Shown here piece after piece: positions 57,154 through 64,000 of a stretch of 64,000 nucleotides of DNA. Source of the stretch: an uncultured Nocardioides sp. GTDB lineage: Bacteria; Actinomycetota; Actinomycetes; Propionibacteriales; Nocardioidaceae. A program made the position numbers and the translations under genes. The stretch spans positions 1 to 64,000 of the forward strand of contig NZ_CANLDB010000011.1 of NCBI RefSeq assembly GCF_947489365.1. Reading direction: 5' to 3'. The notes beneath the pieces are model-generated. The model did not search any database. It was not told the origin of the DNA and was given only the letters and a program-made list of their open reading frames with translations. How positions within the stretch are numbered: position 1 is the first letter of the stretch; each line of letters opens with the position of its first letter.

Positions 57154-58704
57154 GTGCCACGTCAGCCACTCCTCCTCGCCACCGTGTGCCTCGCGGCGCT
57201 GACCATCAACCTCGACACGACGATCGTGAACGTCGCGCTGCCGTCCCTGGCCACGGAACTGGACGCCGACACCCGCGAGCTGCTCTGGATCGTCGACGGC
57301 TACAACCTCGCCTTCGCCGCCCTCGTGCTGGCGATGGGCAGCGTCTCCGACCGGTTCGGACGACGTCCCTCGCTGCTGGTCGGCCTGGCCGGCTTCGGGC
57401 TCGCGTCCGGCGCCGCCGCCCTGGTCGACAGCAGCGCCGCCCTGATCGCCCTGCGGTTCGTGATGGGGGTCTGCGCCGCACTGATCTTCCCGACGACCCT
57501 CTCGATCATCGCCAACGCCTTCACCGAGCGGCGCGAGCGCGCCGCCGCGCTCGGCGTCTGGGGGGCCGCGGTCGGCCTCGGCGTGGCGCTGGGGCCCGTC
57601 ACCGGCGGCTGGTTGCTGGAGCACTTCACCTGGCACGCGGTGTTCTGGGCGCTGCTCCCCGTCGCGGCCCTCGCCATCGCCATGACGCTGGCCTTCGTGC
57701 CCGAGTCGCGCGACCCCGACGTCCCGCCGCTCGACCGCGCCGGCCTGGTCGTCTCGGTCGCCGCGCTCGGGCTGCTGACCTGGACCATCATCGAGGCCCC
57801 CGAGCACGGGTGGGCCTCCGCGACCACCCTGGCCGGCTTCGCCGTCGCCGCCGCGCTCGTCGTGGTCTTCGTCGTCCTCGAGCGCCGCGTGGCCCACCCG
57901 ATGCTGGACGTCACCCTCTTCGCCGACCGCCGGTTCTCCGCCGCCGCCGGGGCGGTCACCGTCGTCTTCTTCGCCCTCTTCGGCTTCATCTTCCTGATCA
58001 CGCAGTACTTCCAGTTCGCCCGTGACTACTCGCCGCTGGGCACCGGCCTGCGGATCCTGCCGGTCGCGACCTGCATCGCGATCGCCTCGGTGGTGGGCGG
58101 CCTGCTCGCGCCCCGCCTCGGGACCCGCACGGTCGTCGTCACCGGCCTCGCGCTCCTCGGGACGTCGTTCCTGTGGATCTCCACGCTCGAGCTCGACGCG
58201 TCGTACGCGCAGGTGATCGTGCCGCAGATGGTCCTCATGGGCCTCGGGCTCGGCCTGGTCTCGACCCCCGCGACCGAGTCGATCCTCCAGGTCCTGCCGC
58301 CGGCGCGGGCCGGGGTCGGCTCCGCGGTCAACGACGCCACCCGCGAGCTGGGCGGCACCCTCGGGGTCGCTGTCGTCGGCTCCCTGTTCTCCAGCCTGTA
58401 CGCCGACCGGCTGGCCGAGCTGCTCGACGGGCGCCTGGACCCGGCGACGCTCGCGGAGGCGGAGGACTCCGTCGGCGTGACGGCCGCGATCGCGGCGGGC
58501 TCGCCGGCGGTGGCGGACGCGCTGGGCGACGCCTTCATGGTCGGGCTGTCCGCCGCCTGCGTGGTGATCGGCGTGCTCTGCCTCGCCGCGGCGCTGGCCG
58601 GGCTCGTCGCCCTGCCGGGGCGGGTCCGGGCGCCGCAGGGGCGCCCGGACCCCGCTCCGGGGTCGGGGTCAGGAGGCGTCGAGTCGGGCGAGCTCGTCGG
58701 CTGA
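57154..58704 (+). CDS. MFS drug exporter, DHA2 (14-TMS) family
   Basis: 516 residues from GTG 57154 (GGGAG upstream; earlier in-frame starts lie inside the operators). Fourteen helices; motif C/D1 region LTINLDTTIVNVALPSLA in helix 1, motif A GSVSDRFGRRPSLLVGLAG and GPVTGGWLLEHFTWHAVFW. Such proton-driven exporters pump drugs or metabolites. Control by the divergent TetR is likely. The 3' end overlaps the convergent aldo/keto reductase by 36 bases. Confidence 0.93.
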   Translation: MPRQPLLLATVCLAALTINLDTTIVNVALPSLATELDADTRELLWIVDGYNLAFAALVLAMGSVSDRFGRRPSLLVGLAGFGLASGAAALVDSSAALIALRFVMGVCAALIFPTTLSIIANAFTERRERAAALGVWGAAVGLGVALGPVTGGWLLEHFTWHAVFWALLPVAALAIAMTLAFVPESRDPDVPPLDRAGLVVSVAALGLLTWTIIEAPEHGWASATTLAGFAVAAALVVVFVVLERRVAHPMLDVTLFADRRFSAAAGAVTVVFFALFGFIFLITQYFQFARDYSPLGTGLRILPVATCIAIASVVGGLLAPRLGTRTVVVTGLALLGTSFLWISTLELDASYAQVIVPQMVLMGLGLGLVSTPATESILQVLPPARAGVGSAVNDATRELGGTLGVAVVGSLFSSLYADRLAELLDGRLDPATLAEAEDSVGVTAAIAAGSPAVADALGDAFMVGLSAACVVIGVLCLAAALAGLVALPGRVRAPQGRPDPAPGSGSGGVESGELVG

Positions 58705-59553
58705 GAGCTCGACGTCCGCCGCCGCGGCGGAGTCGGCGATCGACTGCGGCCGCTTCGAGCCCGGGATCGGGATCACGCAGGGCGAGGTGGCGAGCTCCCA
58801 GGCCAGGGCGACCTGCTGGGGGCTGAGGCCGCGCTCGGTGGCGACCTCGGCGAACGCCGGGTGCTTCTCCGCGAGCTCCTTGGCGTCGGCGAGGCCGCCG
58901 AGCGGGCTCCAGGGCAGGAAGGCCAGGCCGAGCTCCTCGCAGACCTCGATCTCCGGCCGCGAGCTGCGGAACTTGGGGCTGAACTGGTTCTGCACGCTCA
59001 CCAGCGACGAGCCGAGGACGTCGTGGGCGGCGCGGATCTGGTCCGGGTCGGCGTTCGACAGCCCGATCATCGCCACCTTGCCCGTGCGGGCGATCTCGTC
59101 GAGCGTGCCGATGACCTCGTCGTACGGCACCTTCGGGTCGGGGCGGTGGTGCTGCCACAGGTCGATCTGCTCGACGCCGAGCCGCTGGAGGCTCGCGTCG
59201 ACCGCCGCGTGCAGGTGCTCGGGGCTCGAGTCGACCTCCCACCCGCCGTCGTCGGTGCGGGTGTGGCCGCCCTTCGTCGCGAGGACGACGCGGTCGCGGA
59301 CCCCGAGCTCGTCGAGCAGCGAGGCGACGACGCGCTCGTTGTGGCCCATCGCCTCCGCGCCCTGGGAGTCGGCGTCGCCGTACGCGTCGGCGGTGTCGAG
59401 GAGGGTGACACCGGCGTCGAGCGCGGTGCGCAGCGTGTCGAGCAGCTGCTCGCGCGGCGCCTCGCCGGTCTGGGTGAAGGTCATGAGGCCGAGGCCGACG
59501 GCCCCCACCTCGATGCGGCCGACGGTGTCGTTGCCGAGGATCCGGGTGTGCAT
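58669..59553 (-). CDS. Aldo/keto reductase
   Basis: 294 residues from ATG 59553 (TACGTT seven bases upstream). Catalytic tetrad visible: Asp and Tyr in LLDTADAYGD, Lys in LATKGGH and His in LWQHHRPDP; NADPH site PGSKRPQSI near the C-terminus. It reduces aldehydes or ketones, substrate unknown. It is divergent from the TetR-2 gene. Confidence 0.92.
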   Translation of the reverse strand: MHTRILGNDTVGRIEVGAVGLGLMTFTQTGEAPREQLLDTLRTALDAGVTLLDTADAYGDADSQGAEAMGHNERVVASLLDELGVRDRVVLATKGGHTRTDDGGWEVDSSPEHLHAAVDASLQRLGVEQIDLWQHHRPDPKVPYDEVIGTLDEIARTGKVAMIGLSNADPDQIRAAHDVLGSSLVSVQNQFSPKFRSSRPEIEVCEELGLAFLPWSPLGGLADAKELAEKHPAFAEVATERGLSPQQVALAWELATSPCVIPIPGSKRPQSIADSAAAADVELSADELARLDAS

Positions 59554-59594
59554 GCCCGCCAACGTACCCGGGGTGGACGCCGGGCGGCGCCGGA

Positions 59595-59612
59595 CGTTAA
59601 CGAGCACTAACC
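59595..59612 (+). promoter_or_regulatory. TetR-2 auto-operator
   Basis: CGTTAACGAGCACTAACC overlaps the -10 box TAACCT (59608-59613) that lies seven bases before the TetR GTG. It matches the leucine-operon operator (complement GGTTAACGATCGCTAACC) at 15 of 18 positions. Confidence 0.75.
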
Positions 59613-59620
59613 TGCACCCC

Positions 59621-60196
59621 GTGACCACGACCGGCGCGGTGGCCCGTCGCGAGCAGATCCTCGCGACGGCGGCCGAGCTGTTCGCGGAGCGCGGCTTCCA
59701 CGGCGTCTCGGTCGCCGACCTCGGCGCCGCCTGCGGCATCTCGGGTCCGGCGCTCTACAAGCACTTCGGCTCGAAGGACGCCGTCCTCGCCGAGATGCTC
59801 GTGGCGATCAGCGAGGAGCTGCTGGCCGAGGGTCGGCAGCGGGTGGGCTCCGCCGACGACGCGGCGGACGCCGTACGCCGGCTCGTGGACTTCCACGTCG
59901 ACTTCGCGCTCGGGCGGCCCGCGCTGATCGTCGTCCAGGACCGCGACTGGGCCTCGCTGCCGGACGACGCCCGCGAGCGGGTCCGGGGTCTCCAGCGCGC
60001 GTACGTCGACCTCTGGGCCGCCCAGCTCCGCACCGTCGACCCCGGCCTGGACCTCGACGCCTCCCGGGCGGCCGCCCACGCGACGTTCGGGCTGCTCAAC
60101 TCGACCCCCCACAGCGCCCGGGTGCCGGCCGAGCGCATGCGCGGCCTCCTCGCCGGGATGGCGCTGCGCTCCCTGGGGGCCGACTCGGCGACCTAG
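59621..60196 (+). CDS. TetR-family regulator, probably of leucine catabolism
   Basis: 191 residues from GTG 59621. HTH: REQILATAAELFAERGFHGV, VADLGAACGISGPALYKHFG; C-terminal domain typical of KstR2/acyl-CoA-responsive TetRs (DFHVDFALGRPALIVVQDRD). Its own operator and that of the methylcrotonyl-CoA carboxylase operon 4.2 kb away are nearly identical and both overlap a TAACCT leaderless promoter, so it is inferred to repress both, resembling LiuQ-type TetR regulators. Its 3' end overlaps the convergent SRPBCC gene by four bases. Confidence 0.9.
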   Translation: MTTTGAVARREQILATAAELFAERGFHGVSVADLGAACGISGPALYKHFGSKDAVLAEMLVAISEELLAEGRQRVGSADDAADAVRRLVDFHVDFALGRPALIVVQDRDWASLPDDARERVRGLQRAYVDLWAAQLRTVDPGLDLDASRAAAHATFGLLNSTPHSARVPAERMRGLLAGMALRSLGADSAT

Positions 60197-60699
60197 GGGG
60201 TGGCCTCGAAGTCGGCCTTGAGGCGGGCCAGGGTGCGGGCGATGTTGCGGCGCTGGAACTCCGGGAAGGTGCGGCCGCCGGTGACGACGCGGTCGAAGCC
60301 GGCGGCGAGGCGGTCGGGCCACCGCTGGCGTCCGTCGGTCCAGGTCTCGGTGACGATCGTGCCGTCGACGACGGGGTCGAAGCGCCAGTCCCAGCGGGCG
60401 ATCCGGCCGCGCATCACCGGGCGGCGCAGGCCGATCTCGCCGACCACGAAGCTGAACCGTCGACCCGGTTCGGCGTGGGTCACCACGCACCGGGTGCTCC
60501 AGCGGGCGCGGCCCCGCTGGTTGGTGCCGACGAAGGACGCGCCCTCCGGCAGCGGGCGGCCCGGGTGGGGGACGGTGGCGCCGGTGTTCTCCGGGCTCCA
60601 CCGCGGCATCTGCGAGGGGTCCGCGACCGCTTCGTAGAGCTCGAGGGCGTCCGCGGCGATCACCACCGAATCGCTCACCGTCATGGTCCGGCCCGCCAT
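60193..60699 (-). CDS. SRPBCC (polyketide cyclase-like) protein
   Basis: 168 residues from ATG 60699, set by TAGGGT seven bases upstream. START/Bet v1-type fold: VVIAADALELYEAVADPSQM, PRWSPENTG at the start, WDWRFDPVVDGTIVTETW late, and a C-terminal helix. Such domains bind hydrophobic ligands; ligand unknown. Confidence 0.85.
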   Translation of the reverse strand: MAGRTMTVSDSVVIAADALELYEAVADPSQMPRWSPENTGATVPHPGRPLPEGASFVGTNQRGRARWSTRCVVTHAEPGRRFSFVVGEIGLRRPVMRGRIARWDWRFDPVVDGTIVTETWTDGRQRWPDRLAAGFDRVVTGGRTFPEFQRRNIARTLARLKADFEATP

Positions 60700-60730
60700 G
60701 CGTCTCACCCTAGGACGGCGCGGCGCCGAT

Positions 60731-61444
60731 TCAGAACAGGTGTTCCGTGGCCGCGTCGCCGCGGGCGACGAGCTCCAGCAGGCGCTGGGCCCGCAGGACG
60801 GCGTCGAGGCCGACGTCGAGGTCCTGCTCCTCGTCGGCGTCGGGTGCCTCGTGACCGTCCGCGTCCGCAGGGGCCCGGTCCCCGACCGGCTCGGCGGTGC
60901 GGGCGTGCAGGCGGGCCAGCAGCTGCTCCCGGTCGAGGCCGCGGAGGTGGAACAGCACCAGCGGGTCGCGGTCCAGCAGGTGGGCGAGCACGGTCAGCAC
61001 CGCGAGGGCGTGGGGGCAGGGGTCGAGCCACGCCTGGCAGGTGCAGGTCGCGCCCAGCTCCCCGGCGTACGGGACGAGCTCGACGCCGCCCTCCTCGGCG
61101 TCCTCGACCAGCGACAGCGGCAGCTCGCCCGCGAGCAGGGCGGTGACCCGGCCGGACTGGGCCGCGACGATCTCGACCAGCGTGCTCGTGGAGACGTCGT
61201 CCCAGGTCTCGACCGTCCCGGAGACGGTGTGCGCGTCGTCGCCCTCCTCGACGGCGGCGACGAACGCGCCGCCCTCCACCGTGACGGCCCCGACCTTCCC
61301 GCTGCGGGCGATCGAGCGGCCCCGGCGGAGGTCCGCCTCGCCGTACGCCGCCTCCTCCACCGCGCGCAGCCACGCCTTGGACCACCAGCCCGTGGACCGG
61401 CCGCGGCGCGACGTGGCCACGCGGGCGTGGGTGACGGCGGCCAC
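60731..61444 (-). CDS. SWIM zinc-finger protein
   Basis: 237 residues from GTG 61444. The SWIM motif C-x-C-x7-C-x-H is CTCQAWLDPCPH (~134-145). N-terminal WWSKAWLRAVEEAAYGEADL is typical of SWIM proteins encoded beside SNF2-type helicases, as here, with five bases between the genes. It probably assists the helicase on DNA or in protein contacts. Confidence 0.9.
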   Translation of the reverse strand: MAAVTHARVATSRRGRSTGWWSKAWLRAVEEAAYGEADLRRGRSIARSGKVGAVTVEGGAFVAAVEEGDDAHTVSGTVETWDDVSTSTLVEIVAAQSGRVTALLAGELPLSLVEDAEEGGVELVPYAGELGATCTCQAWLDPCPHALAVLTVLAHLLDRDPLVLFHLRGLDREQLLARLHARTAEPVGDRAPADADGHEAPDADEEQDLDVGLDAVLRAQRLLELVARGDAATEHLF

Positions 61445-61449
61445 GGGCC

Positions 61450-64000
61450 TCAGCCCCCGTCCGGGCGGCGCAGCGCCACGAGGTCACGCAGGTCGGCGTC
61501 GTCCAGCTCGGTCAGGGCGGTCTCGCCGCGGGCTAGGACGCTGTCGGCGATCCCCCGCTTGCGCTCCAGCAGCAGGCCGATGCGCTCCTCGACGGTGCCC
61601 TCGCACATGAGCCGGTGGACCTGGACCGGGCGGGTCCGGCCGATCCGGTGGGCGCGGTCGGTGGCCTGGTCCTCGACGGCGGGGTTCCACCAGCGGTCGA
61701 CGTGGACGACGTGGTCGGCGCGGGTCAGGTTCAGCCCGGTGCCACCGGCCTTGAGCGAGAGCAGGAACACCGGGACCTCCCCGGCCTGGAACGACGCCAC
61801 CATCCGCTCCCGCTCGGCGACCGGGGTGCCGCCGTGCAGCAGGTGGTGCTCGACGCCCAGCCGCGCCAGGTGGACCGACACCAGCCGGGCCATCGCGACG
61901 TACTGGGTGAACACCAGCGCGGCGCCGTCCTCGGCGACGACGGTGCCGAGGAGGTCGCCGAGCAGGTCGAGCTTCTCGGAGCGGCCGGCGAGCCGGGGGT
62001 CGGTCTGGGCGAGGAACTGCGCCGGGTGGTTGCAGATCTGCTTCAGCCCGGTCAGCAGCGTCAGGACCAGGCCGCGGCGGTGGTCGGGGTCGGACCGGGC
62101 GATGCGTTCCATCGTGTCCCGGACGAAGCCCTCGTACAGGACCGTCTGCTCCGTCGTGAGGCCCAGGACGTGGTCGGTGTCGAACTTCGCCGGCAGCTCC
62201 GGGGCGACGCCGGGGTCGGACTTGCGCCGTCGAAGGAGGAAGGGCGTGACGAGGTCCGCGAAGTGCCGGGCGGTCTCCGGGTCGTTCCCGGACTCGATGG
62301 GCACGGCCCACCGGCGCCGGAAGGCCAGCCGGCTGCCGAGCAGGCCGGGGCAGGCCCAGTCGAGGATCGCCCACAGCTCCTCGAGGTTGTTCTCCACCGG
62401 GGTGCCCGTGAGGGCGACGCGGGCCGTCGAGTCCACCCTGCGGAGGGCCCGCGCCGTGGCGGAACGGGGGTTCTTCACGTGCTGCGCCTCGTCGGCGACC
62501 ACGAGGTCCCACCCCGCGCCGGCGAGGTCGTCGACGGCAGTGCGCAGGGTGCCGTACGTCGTCAGCACGAACCCGCCGGTCACGCCCTCCAACGAACGCC
62601 GCGTGCCGTGGAAGCGGCGGACCTCGACGCCGGGGGCGAAGCGGCGGATCTCGGCCTCCCAGTTGCCGAGCAGGGAGGTGGGGCACACGACGAGCGTCGC
62701 CCCGGGGGCCACGCCACGCTGCTCGGCGAGGTGCCGCCGGTGCAGGTGGAGGGCGATCGTGGTCAGCGTCTTGCCGAGGCCCATGTCGTCGGCGAGGCAG
62801 CCGCCGAGGCCGCGCGCGGTGAGGTCGGCGAGCCAGGTCAGGCCGTGGCGCTGGTAGTCGCGCAGCGTCGCGTCGAGGCCGGGCGGGTCGGGCACGGGCT
62901 CGCGGGTGGCGGCGCCGAGCAGGTCGGCGCGCAGCCGCTCGAGGGTGGCGCCGACGACGACCTGCTCCTCGGCGTGCTCGACCTCGACGCGCCCCGAGAG
63001 GCCCGCGGCGACGGCCTCGACGGCGGGGACCGTCCGCAGCAGGCGCTTGCGGGCGCGGCGGGCGGTCAGCGGGTCGACGACGACCCAGTTGCCGCGCAGC
63101 CGGAGCAGCGGGCTGGTGGCGTCGGCGAGCTCGTCCATCTCGGCGTCCGTGAGGGGCTCGCCGTGGAGCGAGACCCTCCAGTTGAAGGCGAACACCGCCC
63201 GCGTGGAGAGCAGACCCTCCTGGATCTCGCCCTCCCGGACGACCTTCTCGCGGGGACCCTGCTGCTCGGGGACCGCGTCGAGGACGGCGACGGTCGTGAG
63301 GTCGCGGCCCAGGCTGCGGGGCCACAGGACGTCGACACCGCGGTCCCGTAGCGCCTCCACCCCGTGCTCGAGGAGGTCGGCGACCTCCTCGCCGTCGAGG
63401 GTGATCTGGTCCGGGACGGCGAGGTCCAGCAGCCGGTCGAGGACCGGCCAGGCCTGTGCGGCCGCGCGCAGCGCGATCCCGGCGTGGACGCGGGCGCGGT
63501 CGCCGAAGCCGTGGGAGGCGTCGGGTCCGTTCTCGGTCCACAGCGTGGCCGCGTCGGCGAGGTGCAGCGGGTTCCGCTCGTCGTGGACCTGCGCGACGAC
63601 GCGGACGGCCCCGCCGCGCAGCTCCTGCTCGTCGGCCTCGACCCGCAGCGAGAGGGTGACGAGCTGGGGCCGGTCGTCGGTGACCGCGGACAGCTTGGCG
63701 GCCAGGCGGCGGCCCAGCCGGTCGCCGTACGACGGGGCCGGCGGGCTCGCGGCCGGGGGGCGGTGGAGCGCCACCGACGGTCGGGCGGCGCGCGTGGGGG
63801 CGGCCCGCGGCATCGTGTCCACGACCGCGGCGACGACCGAGTCGACGAGCTCGCGGGCCGCGGCGGCGTCGAGGTCGCCGTACGCCCGGGCCGCGGCGAG
63901 GGCCGCGGCGCGCTCCTCCTCCGCCGCGGTCGGGGCGGGGACGCGCCAGCAGGGCGCGCCGTCCGCGGTGGTGCCGGGCTCGAACCGGGCCGCGGCGACC
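61450..64000 (-). CDS. SNF2/HepA-family helicase, partial
   Basis: At least 850 residues; the frame stays open to the right edge, so the N-terminus is missing (the GTG at 63822 is internal). Helicase motifs: Walker A LADDMGLGKT, VVCPTSLLGNWEAEI, motif II VADEAQHVKNP, LTGTPVENNLEELWAI, and C-terminal FLLSLKAGGTGLNLTRADHV with HRIGRTRPVQVHRL. Upstream of the helicase core is an SNF2-associated bacterial domain. It is a double-stranded-DNA translocase, possibly in transcription or repair, forming an operon with the SWIM gene. Confidence 0.94.
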   Translation of the reverse strand, partial: VAAARFEPGTTADGAPCWRVPAPTAAEEERAAALAAARAYGDLDAAAARELVDSVVAAVVDTMPRAAPTRAARPSVALHRPPAASPPAPSYGDRLGRRLAAKLSAVTDDRPQLVTLSLRVEADEQELRGGAVRVVAQVHDERNPLHLADAATLWTENGPDASHGFGDRARVHAGIALRAAAQAWPVLDRLLDLAVPDQITLDGEEVADLLEHGVEALRDRGVDVLWPRSLGRDLTTVAVLDAVPEQQGPREKVVREGEIQEGLLSTRAVFAFNWRVSLHGEPLTDAEMDELADATSPLLRLRGNWVVVDPLTARRARKRLLRTVPAVEAVAAGLSGRVEVEHAEEQVVVGATLERLRADLLGAATREPVPDPPGLDATLRDYQRHGLTWLADLTARGLGGCLADDMGLGKTLTTIALHLHRRHLAEQRGVAPGATLVVCPTSLLGNWEAEIRRFAPGVEVRRFHGTRRSLEGVTGGFVLTTYGTLRTAVDDLAGAGWDLVVADEAQHVKNPRSATARALRRVDSTARVALTGTPVENNLEELWAILDWACPGLLGSRLAFRRRWAVPIESGNDPETARHFADLVTPFLLRRRKSDPGVAPELPAKFDTDHVLGLTTEQTVLYEGFVRDTMERIARSDPDHRRGLVLTLLTGLKQICNHPAQFLAQTDPRLAGRSEKLDLLGDLLGTVVAEDGAALVFTQYVAMARLVSVHLARLGVEHHLLHGGTPVAERERMVASFQAGEVPVFLLSLKAGGTGLNLTRADHVVHVDRWWNPAVEDQATDRAHRIGRTRPVQVHRLMCEGTVEERIGLLLERKRGIADSVLARGETALTELDDADLRDLVALRRPDGG

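Overview
The window is very GC-rich, with GTG/ATG starts, head-to-tail overlapping operons, a bacterial proteasome activator, GTP-dependent PEP carboxykinase and a TB7.3-type biotinyl protein. Together these point to a chromosome of a Propionibacteriales actinobacterium, most like Nocardioides; that genus placement is inference. Many genes carry a TANNNT box exactly 6-7 nt before the start codon, the signature of leaderless transcripts, and I used this to fix several starts.

Layout. 1-3 kb: a visibly less GC-rich block with a partial PD-(D/E)XK-like protein that begins outside the window and an HTH-like protein, ending at a tRNA-Arg(ACG) gene; a plausible genomic-island flank. 3-8.4 kb: lipoprotein, pckG, a TrmB/LuxR-like regulator convergent with a tiny exported peptide, and two tRNA-Ser genes. 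8.4-8.8 kb: hairpins with a constant loop and eight copies of a 32-bp repeat. 8.8-13.8 kb: biotinyl protein, membrane protein, nitrilase-family hydrolase, MobA-GNAT fusion, a 170-bp inverted-repeat element, quinone oxidoreductase, and bpa.

13.9-24.1 kb is a carotenoid cluster: crtB-crtI-CDP-alcohol transferase on the plus strand; a CrtD/CrtI-type desaturase, GT2 glycosyltransferase, cruF, a CrtA-like monooxygenase and a BrkB protein on the minus strand; a heterodimeric lycopene cyclase; and a GGPP synthase. The gene set predicts a hydroxylated, 3',4'-desaturated, oxygenated and probably glycosylated monocyclic carotenoid (myxol/deinoxanthin-like).

24.3-41.6 kb is mostly housekeeping: TIMP-like surface protein, two HAD phosphatases, serS, a PAP2-diacylglycerol kinase fusion, arginine deiminase, a cyclic-nucleotide-binding protein paired with a class III cyclase, TerD, SEC-C/DUF5926, GDPD, a histidine kinase, CorA and an Fpg-type glycosylase. 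41.6-42.5 kb holds a broken TadA/CpaF ATPase gene embedded in a family of ~60-bp inverted repeats.

42.5-64 kb: SulP transporter with a divergent MerR regulator; DUF305/DUF6153; rhodanese; aat; EcsC; two sulfotransferases around an unknown gene; a leucine-catabolism operon (carboxylase beta, biotin carboxylase, HMG-CoA lyase); DUF389; a TetR/MFS divergent pair; aldo-keto reductase; a second TetR whose operator matches that of the leucine operon; SRPBCC; SWIM; and an SNF2 helicase running off the right edge. Three families of intergenic repeats sit mainly between convergent genes and probably act as bidirectional terminators.
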